NCBI RefSeq assembly: GCF_002179965.1
Contig: NZ_NGUQ01000037.1
Span: 868,001-932,000, forward strand
Origin: Pandoraea sp. PE-S2T-3
GTDB lineage: Bacteria > Pseudomonadota > Gammaproteobacteria > Burkholderiales > Burkholderiaceae
DNA length: 64,000 bases
Direction: 5' to 3'
The first letter of the stretch is position 1. Every line of letters begins with the position of its first letter. Of this stretch, positions 62,498 through 64,000 are shown one piece after another. Under the pieces are notes generated by a model. That model did no database searches, was not told the origin of the DNA, and saw only the letters and a list, made by a program, of their open reading frames with translations. The translations under genes were made by a program, and so were the position numbers.

Positions 62498-64000
62498 ATG
62501 TCCACACGCCCTCAACGTGACGCCGGGTTAGAACCCTGGCCGATCTCTCCCGCCGCCCTCCTCTGGCTGCTGGCCGCGTTCGCGCTGGTCTGGTTCGGCC
62601 TGCTGAACTGGCGGCATCTGATCTCCAGCGACGAAGGCCGCTACGCGGAGATGGCTCGCGAAATGCTGGCCACCGGCGATTGGGTCACGCCGCGCTACAA
62701 CGGCTATCTCTATTTCGAGAAGCCGCCACTGCAAACGTGGATGAACGCGCTCACCTTCATGGTGTTCGGTCTGGGTGACTGGCAGGCGCGCCTGTGGACG
62801 GCACTCACCGGCTTTGGCGGCGTGCTGCTGGTGGGCTATACGGGGCGCCGGATCTTCGGTGCCCGTGCGGGACTGTTCGCGGCCATCGCACTGGCGAGCG
62901 CGCCGTTGTGGGCCTTGCTCGGACACTTCAACGTGCTGGACATGGGCCTGTCGTTCATGATGGCCGTTGTGCTGTGCGCCTTGTTGCTGGCGCAACGCCC
63001 GGGACTCACGGACACGCAGACACGCAACTGGATGTGGCTGTGCTGGGCCGCGATGGGCCTGTCGATTCTGAGCAAGGGGCTGATCGGCATCGTGCTGCCC
63101 GGTGCTGTGCTGGTGGTCTACACGCTGGTGGCGCGCGACTGGGCGTTGTGGAAGCGCCTGTATATCGTGAGCGGATTGATCGTGCTGCTGGCGGTCACCG
63201 TGCCGTGGTTCGCGGCCGTGATGGCGCGTAACCCGTCGTTCTTCGACTTCTTCTTCGTGAACGAGCACTTCAACCGTTTCCTGAAGCCGGACCACAATCG
63301 CAACGGGCCGCTGTACTACTTTGTGCCGGTGTTCATCGTAGGCTTCCTGCCGTGGCTGTCGATGCTGCCGCGTGCGATTTCGGCCTCGCGCGCGACGCCG
63401 CGTCAGGCGAACGGCTTCCGCCCGGTGACGATGCTGTGGGTCTGGGCGATCCTGATTTTCTGCTTCTTCTCGGCCTCGCATTCGAAGTTGATTTCGTATG
63501 TGCTGCCGATCGCACCGGCCGTCGCCATGCTCATCGGGCTGGGGCTGGCCGGGATGACGCGCGAGAGCCTGCGCAAGCATCTGATCGTGTCGGTAGTGTT
63601 TTTCGTGGCCACCATCGTGACGTGTCTGGTGTTTCTGTCGCATCACTCGGACAGCCGCAACCCGGTCGAGGCGTATCGCGCGTTCTCGTACTACCTGTAC
63701 GCGGCGAGCATTGTCGGCTTGATCGGCATCGGCTTGACGCGCTGGCTGGCCAAGCGCAGCACGAAGCAGGCGCTGATCGCGTTTGCCGGTACGTGGCTGG
63801 CCTTCACGATGATCGGTGGCTCGGGACATGAGGCGTTCGGGCGGGGCAGCTCGGGCGTCGATCTGGTACCGGCGGTGCGTGCTGAGATGCAGCGTCTCGG
63901 CCCGGATACGCCGTTCTACTCGGTGGGCACACTCGATCACACGATGCCCTACTACCTGCAACAGCCCATGATCATGGTCGCGGTACAGGACGAGCTGGAG
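62498..64000 (+). CDS. Membrane glycosyltransferase, ArnT-like (3' end outside the window)
   Basis: At least 501 residues, still open at the window end. It is an integral membrane protein of glycosyltransferase family 39/83 with many membrane helices. It has the N-terminal motif SSDEGRYAEMAREML with an acidic pair in the first loop and FEKPPLQTWMNALTF, both typical of ArnT (4-amino-4-deoxy-L-arabinose transferase) and relatives. It starts 42 bases after the sensor kinase stop. In that context it probably modifies lipid A or another lipid-linked sugar and affects resistance to cationic peptides. Confidence 0.86.
   Translation, partial: MSTRPQRDAGLEPWPISPAALLWLLAAFALVWFGLLNWRHLISSDEGRYAEMAREMLATGDWVTPRYNGYLYFEKPPLQTWMNALTFMVFGLGDWQARLWTALTGFGGVLLVGYTGRRIFGARAGLFAAIALASAPLWALLGHFNVLDMGLSFMMAVVLCALLLAQRPGLTDTQTRNWMWLCWAAMGLSILSKGLIGIVLPGAVLVVYTLVARDWALWKRLYIVSGLIVLLAVTVPWFAAVMARNPSFFDFFFVNEHFNRFLKPDHNRNGPLYYFVPVFIVGFLPWLSMLPRAISASRATPRQANGFRPVTMLWVWAILIFCFFSASHSKLISYVLPIAPAVAMLIGLGLAGMTRESLRKHLIVSVVFFVATIVTCLVFLSHHSDSRNPVEAYRAFSYYLYAASIVGLIGIGLTRWLAKRSTKQALIAFAGTWLAFTMIGGSGHEAFGRGSSGVDLVPAVRAEMQRLGPDTPFYSVGTLDHTMPYYLQQPMIMVAVQDELE

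Overview
The window is high-GC, gene-dense DNA typical of a free-living betaproteobacterium of the Burkholderiaceae. Gene content and the style of the proteins fit Pandoraea, Burkholderia or Cupriavidus. I favour Pandoraea, but this is inferred from memory of the families and not from a search. I see no rRNA, tRNA, CRISPR array, insertion sequence or prophage. Apart from one orphan gene (59184-60104) and the AT-richer DNA beside it, the composition looks uniform, so this reads as chromosomal DNA.

Layout. 1-5007: end of an allophanate hydrolase gene, a urea (or guanidine) carboxylase, and a GntR-family regulator. 5098-12047: copper/silver efflux, with a small Met/Cys-rich exported protein and a tightly overlapping cusCBA-cusF operon. 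12126-20273: a putative organosulfur uptake and redox locus. It has a serine acetyltransferase, an ABC importer (permease, ATPase, binding protein), a Crp-type regulator, and a divergent operon of an AprA/fumarate-reductase-like flavoprotein, a 2x[4Fe-4S] ferredoxin and a second, Tat-exported, binding protein. 20302-23861: an ECF sigma/anti-sigma pair downstream of two exported alpha/beta hydrolases. 24026-25486: a protein with two degenerate HD-GYP-like regions joined to a LuxR DNA-binding domain. 25568-27623: His-rich DUF2946 and PepSY membrane proteins. 27649-30508: a citrate synthase with an N-terminal DNA-binding domain, divergent from a CoA-transferase. 30505-32289: a membrane GGDEF protein with a degenerate signature. 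32523-35318: fadH and a divergent PadR regulator with two matching palindromic operators between them. 35639-37669: an exported beta-propeller protein and a sterol-desaturase-like enzyme. 38016-47400: an MdtABC-type RND pump with its outer-membrane lipoprotein. 47402-49242: a LysR regulator divergent from a methyltransferase. 49427-52707: a DUF4105 membrane protein coupled to a large lipoprotein hydrolase. 52736-56668: a small molybdopterin-fold protein, a Tat-exported sulfatase and a divergent LysR regulator. 56806-59094: metE. 59184-60104: an orphan protein. 60453-64000: a PmrAB/QseBC-type two-component system followed by an ArnT-like membrane glycosyltransferase, cut by the window end.

Several loci concern metals and the envelope (Cus, DUF2946/PepSY, MdtABC, ArnT-like). 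Several concern sulfur (sulfonate-type ABC importer, serine acetyltransferase, AprA-like flavoprotein, sulfatase, metE). The 12126-20273 locus is the best candidate for an undescribed system: the pieces are recognisable, but I know of no established pathway that combines them. Start codons were chosen by Shine-Dalgarno sites, overlaps with the previous gene and the beginning of the recognisable domain. Where two starts compete, both are given.
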